Assembly: GCF_003224335.1 (NCBI RefSeq)
Contig: NZ_QKLF01000004.1
Location: 124,001-188,000, forward strand
Direction of reading: 5' to 3'
Source: Curtobacterium sp. MCJR17_055
GTDB lineage: Bacteria > Actinomycetota > Actinomycetes > Actinomycetales > Microbacteriaceae
Length of the DNA: 64,000 bases
Position 1 is the first letter of the stretch, and every line of letters begins with the position of its first letter. Both the position numbers and the translations under genes were made by a program. This document shows, piece by piece, positions 1 to 8,695 of this stretch. The notes beneath the pieces are model-generated. The model was not told where the DNA came from and did not search any database. It saw only the letters and a program-made list of their open reading frames with translations.

Positions 1-1
1 C

Positions 2-34
2 GAGCACCTCCTCGCCGACGGAGCCGACGCGTGA
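2..34 (+). CDS. C-terminal end of an upstream gene (partial)
   Basis: Only eleven codons are visible, reading EHLLADGADA and then TGA. The stop overlaps the GTG start of the next gene as GTGA, the same 4-nt coupling seen at many operon junctions in this window. RpiR regulators often sit beside sugar-phosphate or amino-sugar genes, but nothing here identifies the product. Confidence 0.35.
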   Translation, partial: EHLLADGADA

Positions 35-858
35 CCGTCCCGGACGTCCGCGGGCGGATCGACCGGGTGTGGGAGCGCCTCTCGCCCGCCGAACGCCGGG
101 TCGCCGCGATGATCCGACACGACCCGGAACTGCTGCTCGTCGGTACCTCGGCGCAACTCGCCGCGGAGTCCGGGACCTCGAAGGCGACGGTCTCGCGGCT
201 CGTCCGGTCCCTGGGCTTCCAGGACGCCGCCGAGGTCCGGCAGAACCTGATGTCCGCCCGCGGCACCGGGTTGCCCTGGGCCGCCGAGGACGCCGCCCAC
301 GTGGACCAGCGCGCGGTGGAGGCGCGGAACCTCGACGCCGCCTTCGCCTCGCTCGCCCGGGCCGACCGTCCCCGACTCGCCCGCCGCGTGATGCGCGCCC
401 GCCGGGTCCTGGTGGTCGGCGAGCGCGGTGCGTACCCGATCGCCCTGCAACTGCGCGCGCAGCTCGCGCAGGTCCGTCCGGACGTCCGCATCGGCCCCTC
501 GCCGGGGCAACGTCTCGGCGAGGAGGTCGCCGACCTCGACCGCCGGGACCTCGTGTTCATCGTCACCGTGCGACGGCACGCGGCCGGGGTCGACCGCGTG
601 GTGCGGCACTGCGTCGGGACGGGCGCCGACGTGGTCGTGCTCGGCGACCCCACCGCGGCGGTCATCGCGGCACCCGCTGCGACCGCGGTCCTGTGCCCGG
701 TCGACTCACCGTCGGCGTTCGACTCGATGGCGGCCCTGTTCGCCGTGGTCGCGGCGATCGCGAACGACGTCTACGAGGCCTCCGGGCCGTCCGGCCGGAC
801 CCGGGTCGAGGCGGTCGCGGACGCCTACGACACGCTGGGCGAGCTCGCCGGGTCCTGA
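31..858 (+). CDS. MurR/RpiR family transcriptional regulator
   Basis: This 275-residue protein has an N-terminal RpiR-type helix-turn-helix (about residues 1-77, with the recognition segment around SGTSKATVSRLVRSLG). A SIS sugar-isomerase fold follows (about 110-250), beginning at the nucleotide-fold-like strand VLVVGERG. Family members bind phosphorylated sugars through the SIS domain and control sugar or amino-sugar catabolism; the ligand cannot be read from the sequence. The GTG start overlaps the preceding stop by 4 nt, so it is probably co-translated with an upstream gene outside the window. Its 3' end overlaps the convergent SRPBCC gene by 34 nt. Confidence 0.9.
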   Translation: MTVPDVRGRIDRVWERLSPAERRVAAMIRHDPELLLVGTSAQLAAESGTSKATVSRLVRSLGFQDAAEVRQNLMSARGTGLPWAAEDAAHVDQRAVEARNLDAAFASLARADRPRLARRVMRARRVLVVGERGAYPIALQLRAQLAQVRPDVRIGPSPGQRLGEEVADLDRRDLVFIVTVRRHAAGVDRVVRHCVGTGADVVVLGDPTAAVIAAPAATAVLCPVDSPSAFDSMAALFAVVAAIANDVYEASGPSGRTRVEAVADAYDTLGELAGS

Positions 859-1343
859 GAAGCGTCGTCCTGCACCACCCGGGGCTCCCGCTCCGCACGG
901 AGCTCCGACAGGAGCGAGCCGTTGCGCTCGACGATGAGCGCCCGGAGGTACCGGCGCAGCACGAGCCCCTCGGCGATCGTCCCGAGCGGCCCGAAAGGGG
1001 CACGGAACGCGATCTCGTCCACCATCCGCGTCCCGTCCGCCGTGCGCTCGAACCGGTGCTCGTGCCGGAACCGGGCGAACGGCCCACGCACCTGTTCGTC
1101 GACGAACCGGTGCGGCGCCTCCAGGACGGTGACCTCGTTCGTCATCCGCCAGACGACGCCGAGGTGACGCGCGCGCCACGTGACCGACTCACCGAGCCCG
1201 ATCACGCCGCTCGTCCGTCCGGCGACCGCCTGCTCCCCGCTCGCGGCCATCGACCGCAGGTGCGCGCCGATGTCGAGCGAGAGCGCGAAGGCGCGCTCCG
1301 GCGGCACCGGCAGGTCGGTCACGATCCGGAAGACAGCGCTCAC
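825..1343 (-). CDS. SRPBCC family protein (polyketide cyclase/lipid-binding fold)
   Basis: The 172-residue protein starts with the typical SRPBCC strand (VFRIVTDLPVPPERAFAL) and keeps the helix-grip pattern through RMVDEIAFRAPFGPLG near residues 105-125. The fold binds hydrophobic ligands in a central cavity; no substrate can be named. The GTG start at 1343 is chosen because a CAGGAT hexamer lies exactly 6 nt upstream, a leaderless arrangement. Longer readings would run through the divergent exporter promoter. The C-terminal tail is Ser/Asp/Pro-rich and overlaps the convergent RpiR gene. Confidence 0.75.
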   Translation of the reverse strand: MSAVFRIVTDLPVPPERAFALSLDIGAHLRSMAASGEQAVAGRTSGVIGLGESVTWRARHLGVVWRMTNEVTVLEAPHRFVDEQVRGPFARFRHEHRFERTADGTRMVDEIAFRAPFGPLGTIAEGLVLRRYLRALIVERNGSLLSELRAEREPRVVQDDASQDPASSPSVS

Positions 1344-1379
1344 GCGACGATCCTGCCGTACGGGCGGCAGGATGGTCAC
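1344..1379. promoter_or_regulatory. Mirror-image divergent leaderless promoters
   Basis: Only 36 nt separate two divergent GTG starts. A perfect 9-bp inverted repeat, ATCCTGCCG (1350-1358) and CGGCAGGAT (1365-1373), places a CAGGAT -10-like hexamer 6 nt before each start. Each arm is therefore the -10 region of one gene, and the 6-nt centre (TACGGG) is shared. The same symmetry could be read by a dimeric repressor. Confidence 0.5.
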
Positions 1380-2501
1380 GTGACCGAAGCCGCCGTGCGC
1401 CCGCTGGACCGTGCCGGGAGGCTCCTGCCCGGACTCGCACTCGCCACCGGTATCGCCCTGGTCGCCACCGTGATCGGGCGCTTCCTGCCCGTCGTCGGCG
1501 CTCCGGTCAGCGGCGTCCTCATCGGGGCCGTCATCGGGACGATCCGTCGTCCGGGCGCGGTGTTCCGGCCGGGCATCTCGACCGCGAGCAAGACCGTCCT
1601 GCAGTGCTCGGTGGTGCTCCTCGGCGCCCAGCTGTCCCTGCTGCAGGTCGCGCGCGTCGGGGTGGCGTCGTTGCCGGTGATGCTCGGCACCCTCGTCGTC
1701 TGCCTGCTCGCAGCGTGGGGCATCGGTCGCGCGCTGGGCGTCGTCGGCAACCTGCGGATGCTGATCGGGGTCGGGACGGGGATCTGCGGCGCCTCCGCGA
1801 TCGCCGCGGTGGCCCCGGTGATCGGCGCGGTGTCGATCGAGGTGGCGTACGCCGTGTCGACGATCTTCCTGTTCAACGTGGCCGCGGTCGTCGTCTTCCC
1901 CGTGGTGGGGCACGCGCTCGGGATGAGCCAGCACGCGTTCGGTCTGTTCGCGGGAACCGCGGTGAACGACACCTCGTCGGTCGTCGCCGCGGCGAGCACC
2001 TACGGGGCGGGCGCTGCGGACTCCGCGGTCGTCGTGAAGCTCGTCCGCACCCTGATGATCATCCCGGTCGTGCTCGGGTTGGCCTGGTTCGTCGGGCGTC
2101 GCTCGGACCCCACGACGGTCGCGACCGACGGCGTCGCCCTCGACGGCACGGCGCAGTCGAGCGGAGGAGTCCCCGCCGGGGCTCGACCGGGTGCCACGTC
2201 ACCGTCCGGCAGACCGCGCTGGTCGGCGCGTCGGGTGACCCGCCTCGTGCCCTGGTTCCTCATCGGCTTCGTGCTGGCCGCCGCGGTGAACTCCACCGGT
2301 CTCGTCCCCGGTCCGGCGCACCCGGTGATCGCCGCGGTCGCCGCGTTCCTCATCACCGTCGCGCTCAGCGCCATCGGGCTCTCCACCGACCTGGCCGGGT
2401 TCCGCCGGGCCGGGTTCCGACCGCTGCTGCTCGGCGGCGCCCTGTGGGTCGTGGTGTCCCTGTCCAGCCTCGGCCTGCAGGCCCTCACCGGCAGCCTCTG
2501 A
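1380..2501 (+). CDS. YeiH/UPF0324 family membrane transporter
   Basis: The 373-residue integral membrane protein has about ten hydrophobic segments and the family signatures VLLGAQLSLLQV, GVGTGICGASAIAAVAPVI and GTAVNDTSSVVAA. The family is often annotated as putative sulfate exporter, but the substrate is not firmly established. A polar linker at about residues 235-280 divides the transmembrane bundle. The GTG at 1380 fits a leaderless start (CAGGAT, 6 nt, GTG); an ATG 8 nt earlier is out of frame. Its neighbour across the shared promoter is the SRPBCC gene. Confidence 0.85.
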   Translation: MTEAAVRPLDRAGRLLPGLALATGIALVATVIGRFLPVVGAPVSGVLIGAVIGTIRRPGAVFRPGISTASKTVLQCSVVLLGAQLSLLQVARVGVASLPVMLGTLVVCLLAAWGIGRALGVVGNLRMLIGVGTGICGASAIAAVAPVIGAVSIEVAYAVSTIFLFNVAAVVVFPVVGHALGMSQHAFGLFAGTAVNDTSSVVAAASTYGAGAADSAVVVKLVRTLMIIPVVLGLAWFVGRRSDPTTVATDGVALDGTAQSSGGVPAGARPGATSPSGRPRWSARRVTRLVPWFLIGFVLAAAVNSTGLVPGPAHPVIAAVAAFLITVALSAIGLSTDLAGFRRAGFRPLLLGGALWVVVSLSSLGLQALTGSL

Positions 2502-2543
2502 CCCGCCGCCGAGCTGCCGCTGACCTGGCGCTACGGTCGGGGG

Positions 2544-3593
2544 ATGGACCTCGACGCCCTCGCCTTCCCCGTCATCGACGGACACAACGACCTGCCGTCG
2601 GAACGCCGCGACACGCACGCATCCGGTCTGGACGGCATCGACTCCGAGACCGACTCCCTCCACACCGACCTGCCGAAGCTCCGGGCCGGTGGGGTCGTCG
2701 GACAGTTCTGGTCGGTCTACGTACCCGTCGAGGAGCCGGACCCGGTCCGGACGACCCTCCAGCAGATCGACCTCGTGCACCGCATGGTGGACCGGTACCA
2801 GGACGACCTGGCGCTCGCCCGCACGGCGGACGAGGTCCGCGCCGCCGTTGCCTCCGGCCGCATCGCCTCGCTCCTCGGCGCGGAGGGCGGCCACTCCATC
2901 GGGGACGACCTCGCGGTCCTCCGCGACTTCGCCCGGCTCGGCGTCCGCTACATGACCCTGACGCACACCGAGGACACTCCGTGGGCCGACTCGGCCACGG
3001 GAGCGCGGGCGCACGACGGACTGACCGATCGTGGACGAGAGGTCGTCGCCGAGATGGAACGCATCGGCATGCTCGTCGACCTGTCGCACACCGCCCCCGC
3101 CACGATGCGGGACGCCCTCGACGTCGCCACACGACCGGTCGTGTTCAGCCACTCGTCGACCGTCGCGGTCGCCGACCACCCGCGGAACGTCCCCGACGAC
3201 GTGCTCGCCCGCCTCGCGGACAACGGCGGCGTGGTCATGGTGACGTTCGTGCCGGCGTTCGTCTCGCGGGCGTGGGCGGACTGGGAGGAGAGCGGGTCGG
3301 TCGGGGAGCCGCCGCACGTGACCGTGGCTGACGTCGCCGACCACGTCGAGCACGCTCGGGACGTGGCAGGAGCCGCGCACATCGGGCTCGGTGGCGACTA
3401 CGACGGCACCCCGGTGCTGCCGCCGGACCTGCGGGACGTGTCCCGGTACCCGGTGCTGGCCGAGGAGCTGCGCCGCCGCGGTTGGGGCGACGCGGACCTC
3501 CGGGCACTCGCCGGCGGCAACGTCCTGCGGGTACTCGAGGCCACGGACGAGCGCTTCGCGCGGACGGCGCACCTCGCGGTCGCTCCGCGCTGA
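2544..3593 (+). CDS. Membrane dipeptidase, peptidase family M19
   Basis: The 349-residue zinc dipeptidase has the M19 metal ligands in order: H14 and D16 (DGHNDL), bridging E114 (GAEGGHS), H182 (LVDLSH) and H203 (SHSS), followed by the GGDYDG segment. It should hydrolyse dipeptides, including some with D-residues. No signal peptide is present, so it is probably cytoplasmic despite the family name. A TACGGT hexamer lies exactly 6 nt before the ATG (2532-2537), so the mRNA is probably leaderless. Confidence 0.9.
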   Translation: MDLDALAFPVIDGHNDLPSERRDTHASGLDGIDSETDSLHTDLPKLRAGGVVGQFWSVYVPVEEPDPVRTTLQQIDLVHRMVDRYQDDLALARTADEVRAAVASGRIASLLGAEGGHSIGDDLAVLRDFARLGVRYMTLTHTEDTPWADSATGARAHDGLTDRGREVVAEMERIGMLVDLSHTAPATMRDALDVATRPVVFSHSSTVAVADHPRNVPDDVLARLADNGGVVMVTFVPAFVSRAWADWEESGSVGEPPHVTVADVADHVEHARDVAGAAHIGLGGDYDGTPVLPPDLRDVSRYPVLAEELRRRGWGDADLRALAGGNVLRVLEATDERFARTAHLAVAPR

Positions 3594-3745
3594 CGGACGG
3601 GAGGCGCGGGTCGCCGGCACGCTCGGCACCGCTCCGCGGACCGTTCCGTCACGGAACAGGACCGCCCTGGGTGCGGTCGCTAGGATCGCGAGCGCACCGC
3701 GCCTCCACGGGAGGGGCTGCGGCAACCGACGTGAGGACGGAACCG

Positions 3746-4684
3746 ATGAGCGGCACCATCTACGACGACATCTCCCAGGCCTTCGGCAACACCCCGCTCG
3801 TGCGGCTGAACCGTCTGCCGCAGGAGGGCGGGGCCGAGGTCCTCGCCAAGCTCGAGTTCTACAACCCCGGTGCGAGCGTCAAGGACCGTCTGGGTGTCGC
3901 GATCATCGACGCCGCCGAGGAGTCCGGCGAGCTGAAGCCCGGCGGCACGATCGTCGAGGGTTCGTCGGGCAACACCGGCATCGCCCTCGCCCTCGTCGGT
4001 GCGGCCCGCGGGTACAAGGTCGTCATCACGATGCCCGAGACCATGAGCGTCGAGCGCCGGGCCGTGATGCGCGCGTACGGAGCGGAGATCGTCCTGACCC
4101 CGGGCTCCGAGGGCATGAAGGGCGCCGTCGAACGCGCCGGTCAGATCGTCGACGAGACCCCGGGCGCGATCCTCGCCCACCAGTTCGAGACGACCGCGAA
4201 CGCGGCGATCCACCGCCGGACCACGGCGCAGGAGATCCTCCGCGACACCGAGGAGCACGTCGACGTGTTCGTCGCGGGTGTCGGGACCGGCGGCACCATC
4301 ACCGGTGTCGGGCAGGTCCTCAAGGAGCGCGTCCCCGGCGTGCAGGTCATCGCCGTCGAACCGGCCGACTCGCCCCTCCTGACCAAGGGCACGGCCGGAC
4401 CGCACAAGATCGCCGGCATCGGGGCGAACTTCGTCCCGGAGGTGCTCGACCGTTCGGTGATCGACGAGGTCATCGACGTCGAGCTCGACGACGCCCTGCG
4501 GGTCGCCCGCGCGCTGGCCACGGAGGAGGGCATCCTGTCCGGCATCTCCTCGGGTGCCATCATCCACGCAGCCCTGCAGGTCGCGGCGCGGCCGGAGAAC
4601 GCCGGCAAGCGCGTCGTCGCGATCGTCTGCGACACGGGGGAGCGCTACCTGTCGACGGTGCTCTTCGAGGGGCTCTCTGCGTGA
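3746..4684 (+). CDS. cysK: Cysteine synthase A (O-acetylserine sulfhydrylase)
   Basis: The 312-residue PLP enzyme makes cysteine from O-acetylserine and sulfide. K46 in NPGASVKDR is the expected Schiff-base lysine. SSGNTG (73-78) binds the substrate carboxylate, and GVGTGGT (about 178-184) holds the PLP phosphate. The ATG at 3746 is chosen because GAGGACGG precedes it and the protein then begins like other CysK enzymes; longer in-frame starts add unlike sequence. It is coupled to cysE by a 4-nt overlap, so the two last steps of cysteine synthesis are made together. Confidence 0.97.
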   Translation: MSGTIYDDISQAFGNTPLVRLNRLPQEGGAEVLAKLEFYNPGASVKDRLGVAIIDAAEESGELKPGGTIVEGSSGNTGIALALVGAARGYKVVITMPETMSVERRAVMRAYGAEIVLTPGSEGMKGAVERAGQIVDETPGAILAHQFETTANAAIHRRTTAQEILRDTEEHVDVFVAGVGTGGTITGVGQVLKERVPGVQVIAVEPADSPLLTKGTAGPHKIAGIGANFVPEVLDRSVIDEVIDVELDDALRVARALATEEGILSGISSGAIIHAALQVAARPENAGKRVVAIVCDTGERYLSTVLFEGLSA

Positions 4685-5265
4685 CGACGGCTCCACGCCG
4701 CGGCGTGCTGCGGACGGTCCGGGAGGACCTCGCCGCAGCACGCCGCGGTGACCCCGCCGCGCGCGGGGACCTCGAGAACGCGATCGTCTACTCGGGCCTG
4801 CACGCCGTCTGGTCGCACCGCGTCGCGCACCGGCTGTGGCACGCGCGCGGCCTGCCCGGCTCCCGCACGGTGGCGCGCATCCTGGCGCAGGCCACCCGGA
4901 CCCTGACGGGGATCGAGATCCACCCGGGCGCACGGATCGGACGGCGGTTCTTCATCGACCACGGCATCGGCGTGGTGATCGGGGAGACGGCCGTGATCGG
5001 CGACGACGTCCTCGTCTTCCACGGCGTGACGCTCGGGGGTCGGGGCGGAGGCCCGGGGCTGGGTTCCAAGCGCCACCCGACGGTGGGCGACCGGGTCGTC
5101 CTGGGGGCGGGCTCCGCCGTCATCGGCGGGATCACGGTCGGCGACGACTCGGTCGTCGGAGCCGGCACGGTCGTCACGAAGGACGTGCCGCCCGGCTCCG
5201 TCGTCACCGGCGTCGCCGGGACGGCCCGGCCACGTTCCGGTCACGAGGGCGTGCCGGAACTCTGA
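4681..5265 (+). CDS. cysE: Serine O-acetyltransferase
   Basis: The 194-residue enzyme transfers acetyl from acetyl-CoA to L-serine, supplying CysK. It is the short type without the long N-terminal domain of the E. coli enzyme. A left-handed beta helix of hexapeptide repeats starts near residue 78; H94 (FIDHGIG) and H114 (VFHGVTLGG) are in the catalytic region. The GTG start overlaps the cysK stop as GTGA. CysK and CysE usually form a complex, which fits this coupled arrangement. Confidence 0.96.
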   Translation: MTTAPRRGVLRTVREDLAAARRGDPAARGDLENAIVYSGLHAVWSHRVAHRLWHARGLPGSRTVARILAQATRTLTGIEIHPGARIGRRFFIDHGIGVVIGETAVIGDDVLVFHGVTLGGRGGGPGLGSKRHPTVGDRVVLGAGSAVIGGITVGDDSVVGAGTVVTKDVPPGSVVTGVAGTARPRSGHEGVPEL

Positions 5266-5304
5266 ACCGTCCCGCCCGGCCGGCCCCGGTGCGCGTCGGA
5301 GCGG

Positions 5305-5604
5305 TCAGCTCTTCTCGCAGGCGATCCCGTCGGCGTCGCGGTCCATCTTCTTGTTCGCGTTGTAGAGCGCGTCGTCCTTCTTCACCGTGCCCTTGAGTGC
5401 GCGGTACGACGTCTTCCCGGCGGAGGTCACTTTGTTCTTCGTGACCGACTTCTTCGCGATGCCGCCCGAGTACACCTTGTGGACGGCGGTGCAGTTCGCG
5501 TAGGTCTTCGGGGCCGCGGAGGCGCTGGTCGCGGTGCCGACGACGCCGCCGACGGTGAGCGCGAGCGCGAGGGCGGTGACGCCGAGGGTGCGGGTGGTCT
5601 TCAT
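5305..5604 (-). CDS. Secreted Excalibur calcium-binding domain protein
   Basis: The 99-residue protein has a Sec signal peptide (cleavage predicted after ASA, residue 30), a short lysine-rich middle, and a C-terminal Excalibur motif MDRDADGIACE (87-97) with the DxDxDG calcium loop. Excalibur domains occur on actinobacterial and bacillar surface proteins; no enzyme domain is attached here. Cys38 and Cys96 may form a disulfide. It is convergent with cysE and divergent from the YjbR gene. Confidence 0.88.
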   Translation of the reverse strand: MKTTRTLGVTALALALTVGGVVGTATSASAAPKTYANCTAVHKVYSGGIAKKSVTKNKVTSAGKTSYRALKGTVKKDDALYNANKKMDRDADGIACEKS

Positions 5605-5770
5605 GGCGGTTCCTCCGGAGCGATGACCGGCGTCGGGTACGCAGGCAGGACGAGGGTACTGCGAATCAATGAGGCATCTTCACCCCCGATCGAGGCATGC
5701 ACCGACCCGGCCTCGACACCGCGACCCGTTCCGTCCCGTCGGTGTCCCTGGTCCCCGTCATCATGGGTGC

Positions 5771-6154
5771 ATGGACGGCAGCACCCTGCAGTCGGTCGCC
5801 GCACGGACGGCGATGGCCCTCCCGGCAGTGACCGAGACGCAGCCCTTCGGCGAGGGCACGGACGTCTACAAGGTCGTCGAGAAGATGTTCGTGATGACGA
5901 CCGAACTCCGCGGCGTCGCGATCGTCACCCTCAAGTGCGCGCCGCCGCACGGTGCCGCGCTGGTGCGGGACCTCGCCGAGGTCACGCCGGGCTGGCACAT
6001 GGACAAGCGCCACTGGATCACGCTCTCCCCGGGACCCGGACTCGACGAGGCGTTCGTCGAGGACCTCGTCGCGAACGCGTGGGACCTCGTCGTCGCGGGC
6101 CTGCCCCGTGCCCGTCGTCCACTCGACCCGACCCGCGGTGCACAGCAGCCTTGA
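5771..6154 (+). CDS. MmcQ/YjbR family protein
   Basis: The 127-residue protein matches the YjbR fold, with the conserved opening (LPAVTETQPFG), the central FVM strand and HMDKRHWITL at about residues 76-85. The family has a CyaY-like fold and is often called DNA-binding, with little functional proof. The ATG at 5771 gives the usual family length. It converges on the MOSC gene with only 15 nt between stops. Confidence 0.85.
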   Translation: MDGSTLQSVAARTAMALPAVTETQPFGEGTDVYKVVEKMFVMTTELRGVAIVTLKCAPPHGAALVRDLAEVTPGWHMDKRHWITLSPGPGLDEAFVEDLVANAWDLVVAGLPRARRPLDPTRGAQQP

Positions 6155-6169
6155 CCCGGCCGTCCCCGG

Positions 6170-6805
6170 TCAGACGGCGGAGCGCCGGAGCGCGAGCTGG
6201 GCCTCCCGGACGACCTTCGGAGCGAGCCCGTCACCCGAGGCGAGCACCGCAGCTGCCTGGTCCGCGCTGAGTCCGGCGAACATCTGCCCGATCGTGACGC
6301 CGTGCTCGGGGCGCGCCAGCACCGTCACGGTGTCGCCCGCGGCCACGGGGCCGGAGCGCTTCACGCGGAAGTACGCACCGGGGCGGCCCTCCTCCGCGAA
6401 GCGCTTCACCCACTTGTCGATCCCCATCCGCCGGGCGAAGGTGCCGCAGGGGGTCCGCGGGATCGTCGCCTCGAGTTCCAGGACCTCGCCGATCCGCCAC
6501 CGCTCGCCGATCACGAGGCCGGTGACGTCGATGCCGGAGGTGCGCAGGTTCTCGCCGAAGAGCCCGGGCGGGATCGGCCTGTCGAGCTGTCCGGCGAAGT
6601 ACGCGGCGTCCTCGTCGGCGTACACGTAGACGGCCTGGTCCTCACCGCCGTGGTGCTTCCGGTCCGCCTGCACGTCGGCGTGCAGGCCGAGGGGACGGAC
6701 GCGGACCGGACCCGGCACCGGTCGCTTGTCGATCGCGGTGACACCGATCGTGCCCGAGTCCCGGAGCAGCTGGTCGACGCGGCAGACGGCGGTGACGACG
6801 GACAT
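6170..6805 (-). CDS. MOSC domain protein, YiiM-like
   Basis: The 211-residue protein carries a MOSC domain with the conserved cysteine in RTPCGTF and the motif LFGENLRTSGID. MOSC proteins are predicted sulfur carriers acting on molybdenum cofactor; YiiM-type members detoxify N-hydroxylated base analogues. The length and C-terminal alpha-helical tail fit the YiiM subgroup. CAGGCT sits 6 nt upstream of the ATG at 6805, suggesting leaderless transcription. Confidence 0.85.
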   Translation of the reverse strand: MSVVTAVCRVDQLLRDSGTIGVTAIDKRPVPGPVRVRPLGLHADVQADRKHHGGEDQAVYVYADEDAAYFAGQLDRPIPPGLFGENLRTSGIDVTGLVIGERWRIGEVLELEATIPRTPCGTFARRMGIDKWVKRFAEEGRPGAYFRVKRSGPVAAGDTVTVLARPEHGVTIGQMFAGLSADQAAAVLASGDGLAPKVVREAQLALRRSAV

Positions 6806-6968
6806 GGGGACAGCCTGCCGTACATCGGCCCGGGCGCGCACCCGTGGGCATCGGGCACGGCCGGATCCGGTGTGACGATCCGGCGCCGGCGTGCGTCTCA
6901 TCGGTGCCCGAGCGCTCCGGTCCGCCGACACGCGGGCCGTTCGCAACCGCTCCCAGTAGAAGGAAACC

Positions 6969-7535
6969 GTGCAGCCGCAGCAACACCGGACGGATCTCGT
7001 CGACCTCGACGACGAGGTGCTCGCCGACCGTGCCACCGACGGTGACGTCCGGGCGTTCGAGGTCCTCATCCGACGACACACGCCGCTGCTCCGGGCCTAC
7101 GCGCGACGCACGCTCGGGTCGACGGACGAACTCGACGACGTGGTCCAGGAGACCTTCATCACCGCCTGGAACCGACTTGATGGGCTCGAGGACCGCCGGC
7201 GGGTCAAGGCCTGGCTGATGCGCATCCTCAGCCGGAAGTGCCTGGACCGCATCCGGTCGCGCCGGGACCACGACGACGTCACCGAACTCGAGGTCGCTGC
7301 ACCGTCCGACGCGGCCCCCGAGCGGGTCGCCGAGGCGCACTCCCGCGAGGACGCCGTCGACCGCGCTCTCAGCGCACTGCCCGTCGACCAACGCCGGTGC
7401 TGGGTGATGAAGGAGGTCCTCGAGTACCGCTACGAGGACATCGCCGAGGAGCTCGGCCTGCCGACGTCGACCGTCCGCGGGATCCTGTCCCGCGCCCGGA
7501 AGAACATGATCCGACTCATGGAGGGATGGCGATGA
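6969..7535 (+). CDS. ECF-type RNA polymerase sigma factor
   Basis: The 188-residue protein has sigma region 2 (about 22-85; core-binding AYARRT and melting helix DELDDVVQETFITAWNRL) and sigma region 4 (about 130-185; ALSALPVDQRR and the helix-turn-helix YEDIAEELGLPTSTVRG). No region 3 is present, as in ECF sigmas. The GTG start follows AGAAGGAAACC. It heads an operon with two Asp23-type genes linked by 4-nt overlaps. No typical zinc-binding anti-sigma gene is adjacent, so the next gene may take that role (inference). Confidence 0.93.
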   Translation: MQPQQHRTDLVDLDDEVLADRATDGDVRAFEVLIRRHTPLLRAYARRTLGSTDELDDVVQETFITAWNRLDGLEDRRRVKAWLMRILSRKCLDRIRSRRDHDDVTELEVAAPSDAAPERVAEAHSREDAVDRALSALPVDQRRCWVMKEVLEYRYEDIAEELGLPTSTVRGILSRARKNMIRLMEGWR

Positions 7536-8209
7536 CCGCCGCACCCGAACCGACCGCCGCGTCCGGACCGGACGGCGCGCCCGTGCCGGACGAGCCCGGC
7601 CTCGCGACCCTCGAGCCCGAGGACCTGGACGGGCACACGATCGACGAGCTCTCCGACTACCTCGACGCCGGGATGCAGCCGGCGGACCCCACCATCGACG
7701 ACAGCCCCGCGTGCCAGAACGCCCTCGCCGCCATCCTGCGGGTGCGACACGCCTCGCTCGCGTCGCTCGACCAGGCGGCCGAGGCCGAGCCGCCCGCCGA
7801 CGAGTCCTGGATCGGCGGCGTCCTGGCGAACATCTCGCTCGAGGTCCGCGCCGGACGGGACATCCCGCTGCGCGCCGCGGCCCCGACCGAGCGCCCGGTC
7901 CTGACCGAGGGCGCCGTCCGGTCACTCGTGCGTCGTGCCGGCGACGAGGTCCCCGGCGTGGTCGTCTCCCGCTGTCTGCTCGACGGTGACGTGACGGCGC
8001 TCGCGGCACCCGTGCGGGTCTCGGTGGAGATCGCCGTGGTCGCCGGCCACCGGCTCGTCCCGACCGCGGACGCCGTGCGGCTGGCCGTCGAGGAGGCACT
8101 CGCCACGCAGACCGACCTGACCGTGGTCGCGGTGGACGTCGTCGTCCGTGACCTCATCACACCCCGGACGACGGACGAGCGGACCACGGACGAGGAGACC
8201 TCGCGATGA
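7532..8209 (+). CDS. Asp23/Gls24 family envelope-stress protein with N-terminal extension
   Basis: This 225-residue protein overlaps the sigma stop by 4 nt. The C-terminal half (about 125-210) is Asp23-like: LTEGAVRSLVRRAGDEVPGV followed by VRVSVEIAVVAGHRL and VVAVDVVVRDLI. The acidic N-terminal half (DELSDYLDAGMQPADPTI, then a helical segment) resembles small anti-sigma N-termini in layout, but I see no HxxxCxxC motif. A role in controlling the sigma factor is inferred from coupling only. Confidence 0.8.
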   Translation: MTAAPEPTAASGPDGAPVPDEPGLATLEPEDLDGHTIDELSDYLDAGMQPADPTIDDSPACQNALAAILRVRHASLASLDQAAEAEPPADESWIGGVLANISLEVRAGRDIPLRAAAPTERPVLTEGAVRSLVRRAGDEVPGVVVSRCLLDGDVTALAAPVRVSVEIAVVAGHRLVPTADAVRLAVEEALATQTDLTVVAVDVVVRDLITPRTTDERTTDEETSR

Positions 8210-8577
8210 CCGACCAGACCACCACCGGCGGCGACGTCACCGACGAGACCGCCACACCCTGGACCGCGGAGACGCTCCTGGCGGTCGAGGCCGCCGTGCT
8301 CGCCGTCCCCGGCGTCACCGACCTCTACCGGCCGCGGCCGACCATCGGCAGCGCCGTCGCGGCCGTCCGGCGCCTCGCCCCCGGCGCTGCCGGTGCGGGC
8401 CCGGCCGGTGCGCGCGTCGGCGTCGACGGTCCAGTGCTCCACCTGGTGATCGGGACGGACGGGAGCGCGCCGGCACCCGTCGTCGCACATGCCGTCCACG
8501 ACGCCGCGCTCGCGGTCGCTTCCGCCGCGGGCCGGACACCGACCCGCATCGACGTGCGGGTCGCGCGCATCGGCTGA
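8206..8577 (+). CDS. Small Asp23-like protein
   Basis: This 123-residue protein overlaps the previous gene by 4 nt (ATGA). It has a degenerate Asp23 pattern: an opening helix (AVEAAVLAVPGVTDLYRP), a strand at LHLVIGTDGS, a helix APVVAHAVHDAALAVA and a final strand RIDVRVARIG. Such small partners commonly accompany a larger Asp23 protein in actinobacteria. It ends the sigma operon. Confidence 0.75.
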   Translation: MTDQTTTGGDVTDETATPWTAETLLAVEAAVLAVPGVTDLYRPRPTIGSAVAAVRRLAPGAAGAGPAGARVGVDGPVLHLVIGTDGSAPAPVVAHAVHDAALAVASAAGRTPTRIDVRVARIG

Positions 8578-8695
8578 CGGTCGTCCTCGGCCCGGGCTGC
8601 GCCGGACGGGAGGCCCGACACCGGCCCGTCGCGTCGCTCGCTCGCCACCCGGTCGGCCCGGGTCGTCGGGCGGTCGCGTCAGCGGGCTGCCCGGC
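8578..8695. other. Intergenic region between convergent genes
   Basis: This 118-bp spacer holds one copy of the dispersed GACGGGAGGCCCG motif (about 8606-8618) and two copies of TCGGCCCGGG. It probably ends both converging transcripts, but no long perfect hairpin is evident. Confidence 0.35.
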
